A stretch of DNA of 34,721 nt from DASXMX01 sp036794395 (GCA_036794395.1 DAIRGS010000040.1:1-34721); one strand, 5' to 3'. Positions 15,965-24,467 are shown, counted from the first letter of the stretch. Made by a program: numbers and translations. Notes: a model not told the origin generated them from the letters alone.

Positions 15965-16338
15965 GATTTGGCCTCCCGATCGAGCGTCTCGCGAAGCCGT
16001 TTGATTTCGTCGGGGGTGAGTTGCCCATGTTCCAGGAAGTGAACGATCGCGGGGGCTGCCGCTCCATCAAAAACGCGCGACAGGAACGATCGCGTCTCCC
16101 GTCGGATGACCGCATCGCGCGCCACCCGCGCGCGGTAGATATACCGCCGGCCATCCGGCTCCATCGCGACCGCGCCCTTTTTCACCAGGCGGTTGAGCAG
16201 CGTCTTGATGGTCCGGGGCTTCCACTTCTGCTCCGTCGCCACGCGTTCCACCACCTCACCTGCCGTCAGCGGCGCACCGTCCCACACGGCTTTCATAACC
16301 TCCCACTCAGCATCCGAAATCTGCGGTATCGCGGCCAT
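15961..16338 (-). CDS. BlaI/MecI/CopY-family transcriptional repressor
   Basis: 125 residues from the ATG at 16338, preceded by AGGAG at correct spacing; an upstream ATG in the same frame would translate through the operator region. The N-terminal winged helix is clear (ISDAEWEVMKAVWDGAPLTAGEVVERV, then KPRTIKTLLNRLVKKGAVAMEPDGRRYIYRA). The C-terminal helices (FLSRVFDGAAAPAIVHFLE, then LTPDEIKRLRETLD) are the dimerisation part. Family members repress their own operon until the partner M56 peptidase inactivates them. The gene overlaps the peptidase gene by four bases, and two matching dyads lie just upstream. Confidence 0.93.
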   Translation of the reverse strand: MAAIPQISDAEWEVMKAVWDGAPLTAGEVVERVATEQKWKPRTIKTLLNRLVKKGAVAMEPDGRRYIYRARVARDAVIRRETRSFLSRVFDGAAAPAIVHFLEHGQLTPDEIKRLRETLDREAKS

Positions 16339-16351
16339 CAATCTCCTGGTG

Positions 16352-16365
16352 ACTACAAGCGTAGT
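16352..16365. promoter_or_regulatory. Putative BlaI operator 1
   Basis: ACTACAAGCGTAGT, a 14-base dyad extended by one base pair on each side (G...C), beginning 14 bases upstream of the blaI start. It resembles the TACA-N2-TGTA operators of BlaI/MecI repressors. Confidence 0.6.
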
Positions 16366-16374
16366 CGGCAAGGT

Positions 16375-16388
16375 ATTACATCTGTAGT
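16375..16388. promoter_or_regulatory. Putative BlaI operator 2
   Basis: ATTACATCTGTAGT contains an exact TACA-N2-TGTA core. Its centre lies 23 bases from that of operator 1, about two helical turns, which would suit two dimers binding on one DNA face. Confidence 0.65.
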
Positions 16389-16437
16389 CATGGGTCAACA
16401 CAATTTTTCGATGGCGTCGAGACCGGAGATGCGATTA

Positions 16438-16502
16438 GCGGTCGGACCGGAGGTCCACCCGTTCCTTCCATCGCAAAGAAGAGGTGGACCTATGGTCGGA
16501 TC
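16438..16502. terminator. Inverted repeat after the zinc-ribbon gene, possible terminator
   Basis: Arms 16438-16460 and 16480-16502 are complementary with a few mismatches; the core AGGTCCACC / GGTGGACCT is perfect. It starts right after the zinc-ribbon protein stop codon and before the blaI control region. No T-tract follows, so termination is only inferred. Confidence 0.4.
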
Positions 16503-16503
16503 G

Positions 16504-17490
16504 CTAAACGGAATTGCGGATTGAATTTCGTATCCCGTGTGACGCTTGCACCCTGTCCTGCCATCGCCACCGCGCAGCTGCCGCCATACCGGTCAGCGAC
16601 CCCAGACCGATCGCCGCCCCGATCGCCGCGGCGAGTTGGACCCAGAGAGGCTGTGTTCTGCCGATATAAATGTAGAGAGGCCCCAGCAGCAGGCAATACA
16701 TGGCGCCGCATCCGAAAAATGCCTCGATCGAGCGGGAGTAACCGGCGGCGTGAAAGCTGCCGCACATCAGGAGCAGCAGGGCCAGCACGTAATATTGTTC
16801 AGACCCTGCGCGCATTGCCCATACGGCGCAGACCACTGTTCCAGTCATGTAGGCGGCCATTAGCACGATACATTTGGTTCCCGACGATTTCGCCAGGGCC
16901 AGGACGGCAGGGCCGACGTCGGGGGCGATCAGCGGATCGGCCGAGGCGTTGCCGCACTCTGGGCAGCGATCGGGGGTTGTTCGAATGTCGTACCCGCACA
17001 CGACGCAACGTTCGCGGCTGGCGCGTTCGCGCGTAACCCAACGCCGTGCAAGACGTCGTAAGAGTGGAATGGCGCCGATCAGCGCAAATGGCCAAAGCGG
17101 TAAGAAAACGCCCCAACCGGAATTGGTCGTGCCGGGCGCGGGAAAATTGTGAAACACCTGAACCGAGAATCCCATGAAACTCGATCCGTACGGCACATAG
17201 AACGCGCTATGTTCCACAAACCATTGTTTAGGATATCGCCCCCGCCATGTCGCCTCGATCTCATCATCTGGGCGCTTCAAACGCGTGTGGAAGTTTCCAG
17301 TGGCAACGCCAATTTCGCCAACGGCGTAACCAAAATGGCGCGAGACGACATCGATCTGTCCATTCTTTATCTCGTACCGCACATTGTTGAGACTCAGTGG
17401 CGCATGGAGGCTGATGATCAACAAAACCGGGGCTGCCGCCGCTAGAATTCCCATCCACACCCACCCAATGTCTCGCCGCCTGCGTCCCAT
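16504..17490 (-). CDS. Membrane protein with planctomycete-type zinc ribbon
   Basis: 328 residues from the ATG at 17490; the frame is open further upstream, but that part reads like non-coding sequence across the divergent promoter region. One helix at about 10-28 is followed by a roughly 100-residue outside domain (VRYEIKNGQIDVV...YGSSFMGFSV). Helix 127-145 leads to a cytoplasmic zinc ribbon, CVVCGYDIRTTPDRCPECG (Cys162, 165, 176, 179), and then four or five more helices (about 205-225, 233-250, 258-277, 285-305). The ribbon is extremely common in planctomycete membrane proteins of unknown role. The outside domain resembles other uncharacterised proteins of the phylum. No function is assigned. 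A GGACGG/CCGTCC dyad lies directly before the start. Confidence 0.7.
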   Translation of the reverse strand: MGRRRRDIGWVWMGILAAAAPVLLIISLHAPLSLNNVRYEIKNGQIDVVSRHFGYAVGEIGVATGNFHTRLKRPDDEIEATWRGRYPKQWFVEHSAFYVPYGSSFMGFSVQVFHNFPAPGTTNSGWGVFLPLWPFALIGAIPLLRRLARRWVTRERASRERCVVCGYDIRTTPDRCPECGNASADPLIAPDVGPAVLALAKSSGTKCIVLMAAYMTGTVVCAVWAMRAGSEQYYVLALLLLMCGSFHAAGYSRSIEAFFGCGAMYCLLLGPLYIYIGRTQPLWVQLAAAIGAAIGLGSLTGMAAAARWRWQDRVQASHGIRNSIRNSV

Positions 17491-17511
17491 GGACGGCAGT
17501 ATACACCGTCC
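17491..17511. promoter_or_regulatory. Short dyad with TATACT just before the zinc-ribbon gene
   Basis: The arms GGACGG (17491-17496) and CCGTCC (17506-17511) abut the start codon. On the minus strand a TATACT hexamer lies between them. It could be an operator or -10 box of a leaderless transcript, since no Shine-Dalgarno is visible. No good -35 was found. Confidence 0.25.
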
Positions 17512-17659
17512 CACCGTCACCCGGCCGATAAGAAACCTTTGGCAATTCGTTCCCCTCGACTTTGGCGCAGGCGGATGTGTTGCTATTCTTACGCCTCCCA
17601 TCCGGCAGCGGATGGCGGCATGAGGAGACGCAGACGTGCAAATTGAAGGAAGAACGCGT

Positions 17660-18802
17660 ATGGGAATCTCGAAATCGGGCCGCATCACATCCCGCGCCCC
17701 GAAACGCCTTGCTGGGTGGCGCCTTGCCGCCACATCCGCCACGGCCACGCTAACCGTTGCCCTGGCCGGGATAACTGCCAAAGCCGCCCCCGCCGATGGA
17801 CGTTCCCCTGTTCCGGATCCCTTTCCCACGCCAATCTACTTTCAGGATCGCCCCGCTGAGTCCCAGCCCGCCACGCAGACACAACCGGCGACGCTGCCCG
17901 CGACCGATGCGCCATTGGTGATTTCGACCACGCAGCCATCGACCGAGCCATTTCTGGCCAGCCCGCCCGATCGCCGCGAAGTGCAGAACAATCCGGGTGA
18001 TCTGTCTCGATCCGACATGGGGGAAATTGTTCCAGCCGAGCCGGCACGGGGCCCGCTGACTTTTTCTTTCACCGGCTTGTACATGTATGGGCCATCCAAG
18101 GGAATCGCCCAAACCCCACGCGGCGGAGAACTGCATTCTTCCAGCGTCAATCGCCCCTCGTTCAACGCCATCGGCATCGACACCAGCCAAATCGCCAACG
18201 GCGAATTTGCCATCGGCCTCACCCCCAATCAACAGATCTTTGTCGGTGGCGAATACATTCACATGTCCGGCAATGGCGTCCTGCAAAAGGCGTTGATCAG
18301 CGACAATGTCAATTTCCCCTCGCGCACGCGCGTCCATTCCAACATCCGCATGGACTGGTACCGCATCGGATACCGCTACACCTTTGTCCTGGATACCGCG
18401 CAGAATAACGTGCCGGATCTGACCGTTACCCCATTTGTCGACGCTTTCTACTGGGACTACGGCTTCTCCCTTAACGCCGGCCGGATCGGAATCGCCGGGC
18501 GAACCCTCACCAAATTCGGCATTCAGGTCGGCGCCACGGTCGCATGGCGCCCCAATGGCGGGCCCCTGTCCCTCGAACTATCCGCGGCAGGCTTCCCCCA
18601 AGTCGCGCAACTGGCCAATATCTCGGTCGAAACGTTTCTGGCGCGCTACCGCTTCTATCAGTTTCACAATTACGATTTCAACGTCCTCCTCGGCGTCGCC
18701 TTCGAACAACAAACCCTCAAGGACTCCAAATTCCCGATCTCAAACCACATCACCGCCCAATTTGGCCCGATGCTGTTAACGGGATTGCAAGTAAACTTTT
18801 AG
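17660..18802 (+). CDS. Exported outer-membrane beta-barrel-like protein
   Basis: 380 residues from the ATG at 17660, with AAGGAAG seven bases upstream; a GTG at 17636 is in frame but less likely. A signal peptide is clear: a basic start, a long Ala/Thr/Leu stretch and a likely AKA-A cut near residue 43. A Pro/Thr/Gln-rich segment (50-120) precedes a domain of alternating polar and aromatic strands (FSFTGLYMYG, QIFVGGEYIHM, MDWYRIGYRYTFVL, PFVDAFYWDYGFSL, KFGIQVGATVAW, YDFNVLLGVAF). It ends ...TGLQVNF, the C-terminal aromatic typical of barrels inserted by BamA. The role is unknown; there are no transport or enzyme motifs. Confidence 0.75.
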   Translation: MGISKSGRITSRAPKRLAGWRLAATSATATLTVALAGITAKAAPADGRSPVPDPFPTPIYFQDRPAESQPATQTQPATLPATDAPLVISTTQPSTEPFLASPPDRREVQNNPGDLSRSDMGEIVPAEPARGPLTFSFTGLYMYGPSKGIAQTPRGGELHSSSVNRPSFNAIGIDTSQIANGEFAIGLTPNQQIFVGGEYIHMSGNGVLQKALISDNVNFPSRTRVHSNIRMDWYRIGYRYTFVLDTAQNNVPDLTVTPFVDAFYWDYGFSLNAGRIGIAGRTLTKFGIQVGATVAWRPNGGPLSLELSAAGFPQVAQLANISVETFLARYRFYQFHNYDFNVLLGVAFEQQTLKDSKFPISNHITAQFGPMLLTGLQVNF

Positions 18803-18820
18803 GTCATCTGGCGTAAAACA

Positions 18821-18907
18821 GGTGGGCAGTCGGCAGTGCGCGGTGGGCAGGAAAAAGCATATTTCCGTCCTGCCCACTGCCCACTGCCCACATGCCTACT
18901 GCCTACA
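18821..18907. repeat. Heptamer-built inverted repeat, locus 3
   Basis: The left arm (18821-18852) carries GTGGGCA, GTCGGCA, GTGCGCG and GTGGGCA. The right arm (18868-18907) has TGCCCAC/TGCCTAC units. The loop is about 15 bases. It lies between the convergent beta-barrel and oxidoreductase genes and contains the stop codon of the latter. The unit vocabulary is the same as at 2913-3083. Confidence 0.85.
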
Positions 18908-21271
18908 CGCCTCCACCGTAATCACGATCGACTTTGATACCGGTTGATTGCTTCCCTCGGCTACGCTTCGAATGGGAACCAGCACATTTGTCTCGGGGAA
19001 ATATGCCGCGGCACACCCGACGGGAATCTGGTACGGAACCACTTTGAACCGTTCCGCGCGACGTTTCTCCCCCTCAAAATGGCTGACCAGATCGACCCAT
19101 TGATCTTTCTGAAGACCCAGGCGACTCATGTCGTCGGTATTCAAAAAGACGACCCTGCGGCCGTGGGAAATCCCGCGGTATCGGTCGTTTTCGCTGTAAA
19201 TTGTGGTGTTGAACTGATCGTGGCTCCGAACCGTCGTCAGTAGGAGCTTCCCGCCCCCCAAATCATGTTGTGGAATTGCGTGGACCTTGAACTTGGCCTT
19301 CTTGGAGTCCGTTTTGAATTTCCCATCGTGCGGCTCGTTGGGAAGATAAAATCCGCCGGGCTGACGCACGCGCGCGTTGTACTGGGTAAAGCCCGGCACA
19401 ACATGCTCGATGTGCTCACGAATCTGGTCGTAATCATCCCTCAGCTTTTCCCAATCGACGGTCGTGTTTTCCTTCAATGTGGCCCGGGCAATGTCGGCAA
19501 CGATGGCAGGCTCGCTCCGCAGGTGCTCCGACGCCGGCGCGAGTACGCCTCGCGACATATGAACGACCCCGGTCGTATCTTCCACCGTCACGAACTGCTG
19601 ACCCGCTTTCTGGAAATCCTTCTCCGTCCGGCCCAGACACGGCAAGATGAGCGCCTGCTCACCCGTGATCAAATGAGCGCGATTCAGCTTCGTGGAAATC
19701 TGCACCGTCAACCGGCATCGCTGCATCGCTTCCGACGTGTAATTCGTATCCGGGGTTGCAACCAGAAAGTTGCCGCCAAGTGCCACAAACACTTTCACCT
19801 TCCCCTGGTGCATCGCTTCGATGCTGCGAACGGTATCGAAACCATGTTTCTCGGGCGGGGAGAAGTTAAATTCCTTGCCTAGCGCCTCCATAAACGCCTT
19901 GTTCATTTTCTCCCAGATGCCAACCGTGCGATCGCCCTGAACATTGCTGTGGCCGCGAACCGGGCAGACACCAGCGCCCTTGCGCCCGATCTGCCCGCGC
20001 AGCAGCGCGAAGTTCACGATGCTCTGCACATTCGCCACGCCGTTTTTGTGCTGGGTGATGCCCATCGCCCACGAGCAGATCATCCGTTCGGACTTGATCG
20101 CGATCTGAGCCGCCTGATGGATCAGATCGCGCGAAATACCGCTGCTTTCGACAATCCGATCCCAACTCTCATTGCGAATGTCCTGGGCGAATGCCTCGAA
20201 CCCCTCGGTCTGGTGCTCGATGAAGTCGCGGGCGAGAACTTTCCCACCGGTTCGATCATCCTCTTCCAGCATCTCCTTCATGATGCCCTTGAGAACGGCG
20301 ACATCTCCATTGATTCGCACGGGCAAAAACAGGCACGCCATTTCGGTGCCCGGAGCAAGCATGTGCAGCGGTTCCTGCGGATTCTTAAACCGCATCAGGC
20401 CGGGCTCGATCAATGGATTGACGCTGACGATCTTGCACCCGTTGCGCGATGCCTTCTGTAATTCCGTGAGCATCCGCGGATGACACGTGCCGGGATTCTG
20501 GCCAATGACGAATATGGAATCGGCGCAGGCGAAGTCGTCGATCCTGACCGTCGCCTTGCCATGACCAATGGTCTCGCTCAAACCCGCGCCGCTGGATTCG
20601 TGGCACATGTTCGAGCAGTCGGGGAGGTTATTGGTCCCAAACTGCCGGGCGAACAACCCATACATGAATGCCGCCTCGTTGCTGGCACGGCCAGATGTGT
20701 AGAAGGCGGCTTCCTCGGGAGAGGCGAGTGATCGAAGTTCCTGTCCAATCAATCCAAATGCCTCATCCCACGAGATCGGCTCGTAGTAATCCGATCCCTT
20801 CCGGCGAATCATCGGATGCGTGATGCGGCCCAATTCTTCCAGCCAGACATCAGGGCGTTTGAGCATGTCCGAGATGGGATGCTGAGCAAAGACATCAGGT
20901 GTGAGCCGTTTTTTCGTGGCTTCCGAGGCGACGGCCTTGGCGCCGTTCTCACAAAACTCGGCAACGTTCCGTTTGCCGTCCGGATCGGGCCAGGCGCAAC
21001 TCGGGCAATCAAAGCCATCTTTCTGATTGACCTTTAACAACGTCTGGAAGGTTCGCTTAACGCCCATTTCCTTGAATCCGAAATGGGCCGTCTCATAGAT
21101 CGCATACAGGCCCGCGGCGGTTTTATGCCGCCGGCCATCCCGAGCCCCCTCCTCTTCCAGCGGCGGTTGCGCTCCCGCGACGCCCACCGCCATGTCCGCC
21201 GTCGGATCCGTGGGCTTGTCGTTATCGACTTGATCGGGAGCGTTGCTTTCGTCGTGCCCATGCTGATCCAT
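18896..21271 (-). CDS. FdhF/YdeP-family molybdopterin oxidoreductase (formate dehydrogenase-like)
   Basis: 791 residues, ATG at 21271. It belongs to the single-subunit molybdopterin family of E. coli YdeP. DCPSCAWPD (near residue 88) is the diagnostic YdeP-type N-terminal motif. GRITHPMIRRKGSDYYEPISWDEAFGLI starts the molybdopterin domain. Then come FYTSGRASNEAAF, SNMCHESSGAGLSETIGHGKATV (active-site region), IFVIGQNPGTCHPRM, NVQGDRTVGIWEK and the C-terminal MopB-binding domain (LLTTVRSHDQFNTTIYSEND). The substrate is not known with certainty; formate is only the family label. fdhD, needed to sulfurate the cofactor of such enzymes, lies 64 bases or so upstream on the same strand, so the two are likely one operon. 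The last residues (CRQ) and the TAG stop lie in the heptamer repeat. Confidence 0.93.
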   Translation of the reverse strand: MDQHGHDESNAPDQVDNDKPTDPTADMAVGVAGAQPPLEEEGARDGRRHKTAAGLYAIYETAHFGFKEMGVKRTFQTLLKVNQKDGFDCPSCAWPDPDGKRNVAEFCENGAKAVASEATKKRLTPDVFAQHPISDMLKRPDVWLEELGRITHPMIRRKGSDYYEPISWDEAFGLIGQELRSLASPEEAAFYTSGRASNEAAFMYGLFARQFGTNNLPDCSNMCHESSGAGLSETIGHGKATVRIDDFACADSIFVIGQNPGTCHPRMLTELQKASRNGCKIVSVNPLIEPGLMRFKNPQEPLHMLAPGTEMACLFLPVRINGDVAVLKGIMKEMLEEDDRTGGKVLARDFIEHQTEGFEAFAQDIRNESWDRIVESSGISRDLIHQAAQIAIKSERMICSWAMGITQHKNGVANVQSIVNFALLRGQIGRKGAGVCPVRGHSNVQGDRTVGIWEKMNKAFMEALGKEFNFSPPEKHGFDTVRSIEAMHQGKVKVFVALGGNFLVATPDTNYTSEAMQRCRLTVQISTKLNRAHLITGEQALILPCLGRTEKDFQKAGQQFVTVEDTTGVVHMSRGVLAPASEHLRSEPAIVADIARATLKENTTVDWEKLRDDYDQIREHIEHVVPGFTQYNARVRQPGGFYLPNEPHDGKFKTDSKKAKFKVHAIPQHDLGGGKLLLTTVRSHDQFNTTIYSENDRYRGISHGRRVVFLNTDDMSRLGLQKDQWVDLVSHFEGEKRRAERFKVVPYQIPVGCAAAYFPETNVLVPIRSVAEGSNQPVSKSIVITVEACRQ

Positions 21272-21335
21272 AAAGGCCTCGTAGGTTAGTCAATCTTAGG
21301 ATCCAAGACGCCTTACAGCGGAACGAGGTTGTATG

Positions 21336-22220
21336 TCAGCGCGAAATCTCCGTTGGGGCGGAATTCGAATCAATCCGCAAGTGGCGCGATATATCGAGCA
21401 AGATGCGCTCGGGGCGGCTATAGATGTTCATGCGATCATCCCGCAAGAAGCCAACCAGAGTCTGTCCGTTTCGCTCCGCAAACTCAACCGCCAGGCTCGA
21501 TGGCGCGGAAACCGCGGCAACCACCGGCAAGGCTGCCGCCAGCGACTTCTGCATAATTTCGAATGAAGATCTCCCACTGACCAGTAAGACGTGGCGATTG
21601 AGCGGCGTCCACCCATTCAAAAAAGCTCGACCCAGCACTTTGTCCACCGCATTGTGGCGACCCACGTCTTCCCGCAGCACGAGCATTTCGCCCTGCTCAT
21701 CGAAAATGGCCGCCGCGTGCAGGCCCCCGGTGCGATCGAACATTGCCTGTGAAGATCGCATCCGGCCCGGCAGCGAGGCAATCAATTCAGGCGAAAATCT
21801 CACCGCTGATGTAACCGCGGGAAACCGCTGGGCGATTGCGTCGATCGTTGTCTTGCCACACAACCCGCAACTTGAAGAGGCAAACACGTGGCGCGTCAAA
21901 TTTCCGAAATCCACATGCACATCCGCTGCAAGTTGGACATTGACCAGATTGCCCTCTTCGCTCCGATCGCACACCGAAATCTTGAGAATATCCCTGGCCG
22001 ACTTGATCACGCCTTCGGTCAGGAGAAAGCCCGCCGCCAGCTCGTCATCGTGGCCCGGCGTACGCATGGTCACGCTGATCGCCCGCCCCCGCACCCGAAT
22101 CTCCAACGGCTCTTCAATCGCCAACTCGTCTGGCCCGCAACTCACTTCGCCTTCCCGCCATCGAACCACCTCAGGAGAAGTAGCCTTGCGATCATCGACG
22201 GGTTGCAGATCACGATCCAT
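21336..22220 (-). CDS. fdhD: Formate dehydrogenase accessory sulfurtransferase
   Basis: 294 residues from the ATG at 22220, with GGAG upstream; a GTG at 22241 would add seven residues. FdhD moves sulfur from a cysteine desulfurase to the molybdenum cofactor before insertion into formate dehydrogenase-type enzymes. Visible motifs are EEPLEIRV and TPGHDDELAAGFLLTEGVI, and the mobile-loop pair Cys118/Cys121 in SSCGLCGK. The later segments GGLHAAAIFDEQGEMLVLREDVGRHNAVDKVLG and VSGRSSFEIMQKSLAAALPVVAAVSAPSSLA are also family signatures. Its place directly before the YdeP-like gene ties it to that enzyme. Confidence 0.95.
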   Translation of the reverse strand: MDRDLQPVDDRKATSPEVVRWREGEVSCGPDELAIEEPLEIRVRGRAISVTMRTPGHDDELAAGFLLTEGVIKSARDILKISVCDRSEEGNLVNVQLAADVHVDFGNLTRHVFASSSCGLCGKTTIDAIAQRFPAVTSAVRFSPELIASLPGRMRSSQAMFDRTGGLHAAAIFDEQGEMLVLREDVGRHNAVDKVLGRAFLNGWTPLNRHVLLVSGRSSFEIMQKSLAAALPVVAAVSAPSSLAVEFAERNGQTLVGFLRDDRMNIYSRPERILLDISRHLRIDSNSAPTEISR

Positions 22221-22317
22221 ATCGCTCCGATTTTCACCCACCTGACGATCAAATCATAGTCATTGATTCGGATGCCCGACACGCCTATTCCGACAAGCCC
22301 AATCGGTAATCGAGAAT

Positions 22318-24261
22318 CTAAATTAAAACCCCGTGCCTGTGGCACCAATCCACCAGCGCGTACACCCCCCACATCCGCGACCAGTATAACCCCTGGCCCC
22401 CCGCCGCGAATGCATCCCACAGCCGCTTCACCGCCTCCGGCCTCAATCCCACCGCCGCGACGCGTTTCTCATCCAGCAGCATCTCCTTCATCGCCGGCCC
22501 CGCCCCTTTCCGTATCCATGAATCGAACGGCAGCACAAACCCCGACTTGGGCCGCTCAAAAATCCCCGGATCGAGCCCCGCCAACCCCACCTTCCGCAAC
22601 AATGCCTTCTTGCCCAGCGGCTCAAACCGCAGGTCGTCGGGCACACGATTTAGCGTCTCCGAAACCACCTGATCGACCAACGGCAATCGCGTTTCCAACG
22701 AAACGGCCATGCTCGCGGCATCGGTGTCACGTAACAGCCTCTCGCCAAGAAACAGACGCTGCTCGAGAATGCTCACCGCAGCCAGTGGACTTCGCCCGAG
22801 AATCTCCCCGGCCAACTGTTTACGCAGTTCATTGCTCAATCCATCGGGGGCTGCCGATCCCGTCAGATCATCTGAAAGCAATTCGCGTTGAAAGTCCGGC
22901 ATAAACAGCGCGTACGCCAATTGATAATGCCGCCGCAGATCGCTTCCACCGCGCAGCATCTCCGAAAGCTTAACCCAGCCCGTCTGCGCCCCGATGGATC
23001 CGCTCGAGCTTCGCATCCCCGCCAAGAGTGAAACACCCGCGGCGGCAATTGAGCTGGCAGGACCGGGCAAAAATCGAATCAGCCGGGCCATTTTGCTCAA
23101 CCGTCGAAAGCTGCGGTATCCTCCAAATAATTCATCCCCGCCCGTCCCTGCCAGGGCCACGGTAATCCCCGCCTCGCGCACCGCGCGCGACACAAAATAC
23201 GAATTGATCCCATCAAAGGTCGGCTGATCCAGACTCCCCGTTGCCTTCTCAAACCCCTCCAAAAACCGTCCCTCCGTCAGCATCACTTCCTGATGCCGGC
23301 TTCCAATCGCCTTCGCCACCGCCCGGGCGTGCGGCCCCTCGTCATACGCCTCTTCTTCAAACGTCAGCGTGAACGTGTGTACCGGCTCCCCCGATTGCCG
23401 CTGCGCCAGATTCGCGACCGCCGATGAATCAATCCCCCCCGACAAAAACACCCCCAGCGGCACATCGCTCGCCAGATGCAGCCGTACCGATTCTTCGATC
23501 GCGTGTCGAACCTCCTCCTCCCCCGCCGGCCCGCCGCGATCAAGGGAATCAAATGTCCAGTATTGCTCGGCCTGCGTAACCTGGCCACGCTCATCCAACT
23601 CCAGGAACTGCCCGCTCGAAACCGACTCCACCCCCGTCACCATCGTCTGCGGCCCGACGACAAACCCGTTCCAGATCACCGAAGCAACCGCCGCGGGATT
23701 CAGTCTGGGCTTCCCCATTAATCCCGACGCCAGGATCGCCCGCACCTCAGACGCGAACGCCACTGACCAGTTCCCCTGGGGATCCGGATTGCGCGCAATA
23801 TAGAGCGGCTTAATTCCCAGCGGATCCCGCACCAGCACCAACCGGCGAGTCTTTTCATCCCACAGCCCGAACGCAAACATCCCGCGCAGCCGGGCAATTG
23901 CTTTTCTGGCCCCCCATATCCCCATCGCCCGGAGCATGACTGCCGTATCTCCGCTGGATTTGAATTGCTGCCCTGCCTTCATCAATTCCTGCCGCAGGTC
24001 GGCGTAGTTGTAAATCTCGCCATTGAACACAATCGCCTGCCCGCTGACCGGATCGATCATCGGCTGATGCCCGCACGGCGAAAGATCCAGAATCGACAAC
24101 CGCCGCTGTGTCAGCAAACACCCCATCCCCCGCTCGTCCGCCGCACTTTCCCAAGTCCCCTCATCGTCCGGCCCCCGATGATGCATCGCCGAGTTCATCC
24201 GCGCCAGCGCAGAACGATTCTCGTCTCCAATCCGACCAATGATTCCAGCAATTCCACACAT
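22318..24261 (-). CDS. asnB: Asparagine synthase (glutamine-hydrolysing)
   Basis: 647 residues from the ATG at 24261, chosen so that Cys2 becomes the glutaminase nucleophile (MCGIAG); the longer frame starts in repeat-derived sequence. The class II glutamine amidotransferase half shows RLSILDLSPCGHQPM (54-68), NGEIYNY (80-86) and GDT near 104. The synthetase half has the ATP-binding loop SGGIDSS (274-280) and later GTGGDELFGGYRSFRR and KKALLRKVG. It makes asparagine, or amidates a sugar or peptide precursor, from glutamine and ATP. AsnB paralogues of this type are frequent in polysaccharide loci; a GT4 gene lies upstream on the same strand beyond the insertion sequence, so a role in cell-surface glycan synthesis is possible but not proven. 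Confidence 0.93.
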   Translation of the reverse strand: MCGIAGIIGRIGDENRSALARMNSAMHHRGPDDEGTWESAADERGMGCLLTQRRLSILDLSPCGHQPMIDPVSGQAIVFNGEIYNYADLRQELMKAGQQFKSSGDTAVMLRAMGIWGARKAIARLRGMFAFGLWDEKTRRLVLVRDPLGIKPLYIARNPDPQGNWSVAFASEVRAILASGLMGKPRLNPAAVASVIWNGFVVGPQTMVTGVESVSSGQFLELDERGQVTQAEQYWTFDSLDRGGPAGEEEVRHAIEESVRLHLASDVPLGVFLSGGIDSSAVANLAQRQSGEPVHTFTLTFEEEAYDEGPHARAVAKAIGSRHQEVMLTEGRFLEGFEKATGSLDQPTFDGINSYFVSRAVREAGITVALAGTGGDELFGGYRSFRRLSKMARLIRFLPGPASSIAAAGVSLLAGMRSSSGSIGAQTGWVKLSEMLRGGSDLRRHYQLAYALFMPDFQRELLSDDLTGSAAPDGLSNELRKQLAGEILGRSPLAAVSILEQRLFLGERLLRDTDAASMAVSLETRLPLVDQVVSETLNRVPDDLRFEPLGKKALLRKVGLAGLDPGIFERPKSGFVLPFDSWIRKGAGPAMKEMLLDEKRVAAVGLRPEAVKRLWDAFAAGGQGLYWSRMWGVYALVDWCHRHGVLI

Positions 24262-24290
24262 ACGAATCCATTCAATGAACAAAAAAGCGG

Positions 24291-24467
24291 TTAACCACAG
24301 AGGGCACAGAGAGCACAGAGAAAACAAAGAGAAGAGTTTTTAGCCGCAGATGACGCAGATGGCCGCAGATAAAATCCAAAGCCAAAATCCCATCCAGAAG
24401 CACGATGCTAACCCGGAAAATTCATGATTCACCGCAGAGCCGCGGAGATCGCAGAGAAAACACCAGA
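24291..24467. repeat. Left half of nested inverted repeat (cacagag / ccgcagat / accgcagag arrays)
   Basis: Three blocks occur in order: CACAGAG-rich (24291-24334), the 33-nt ccgcagat unit (24340-24372) and accgcagagccgcggag-type (24430-24467). Each has an inverted counterpart beyond the insertion sequence in mirror order (25884-26034). The 263-base stretch between asnB and the insertion sequence has no gene. Confidence 0.8.
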
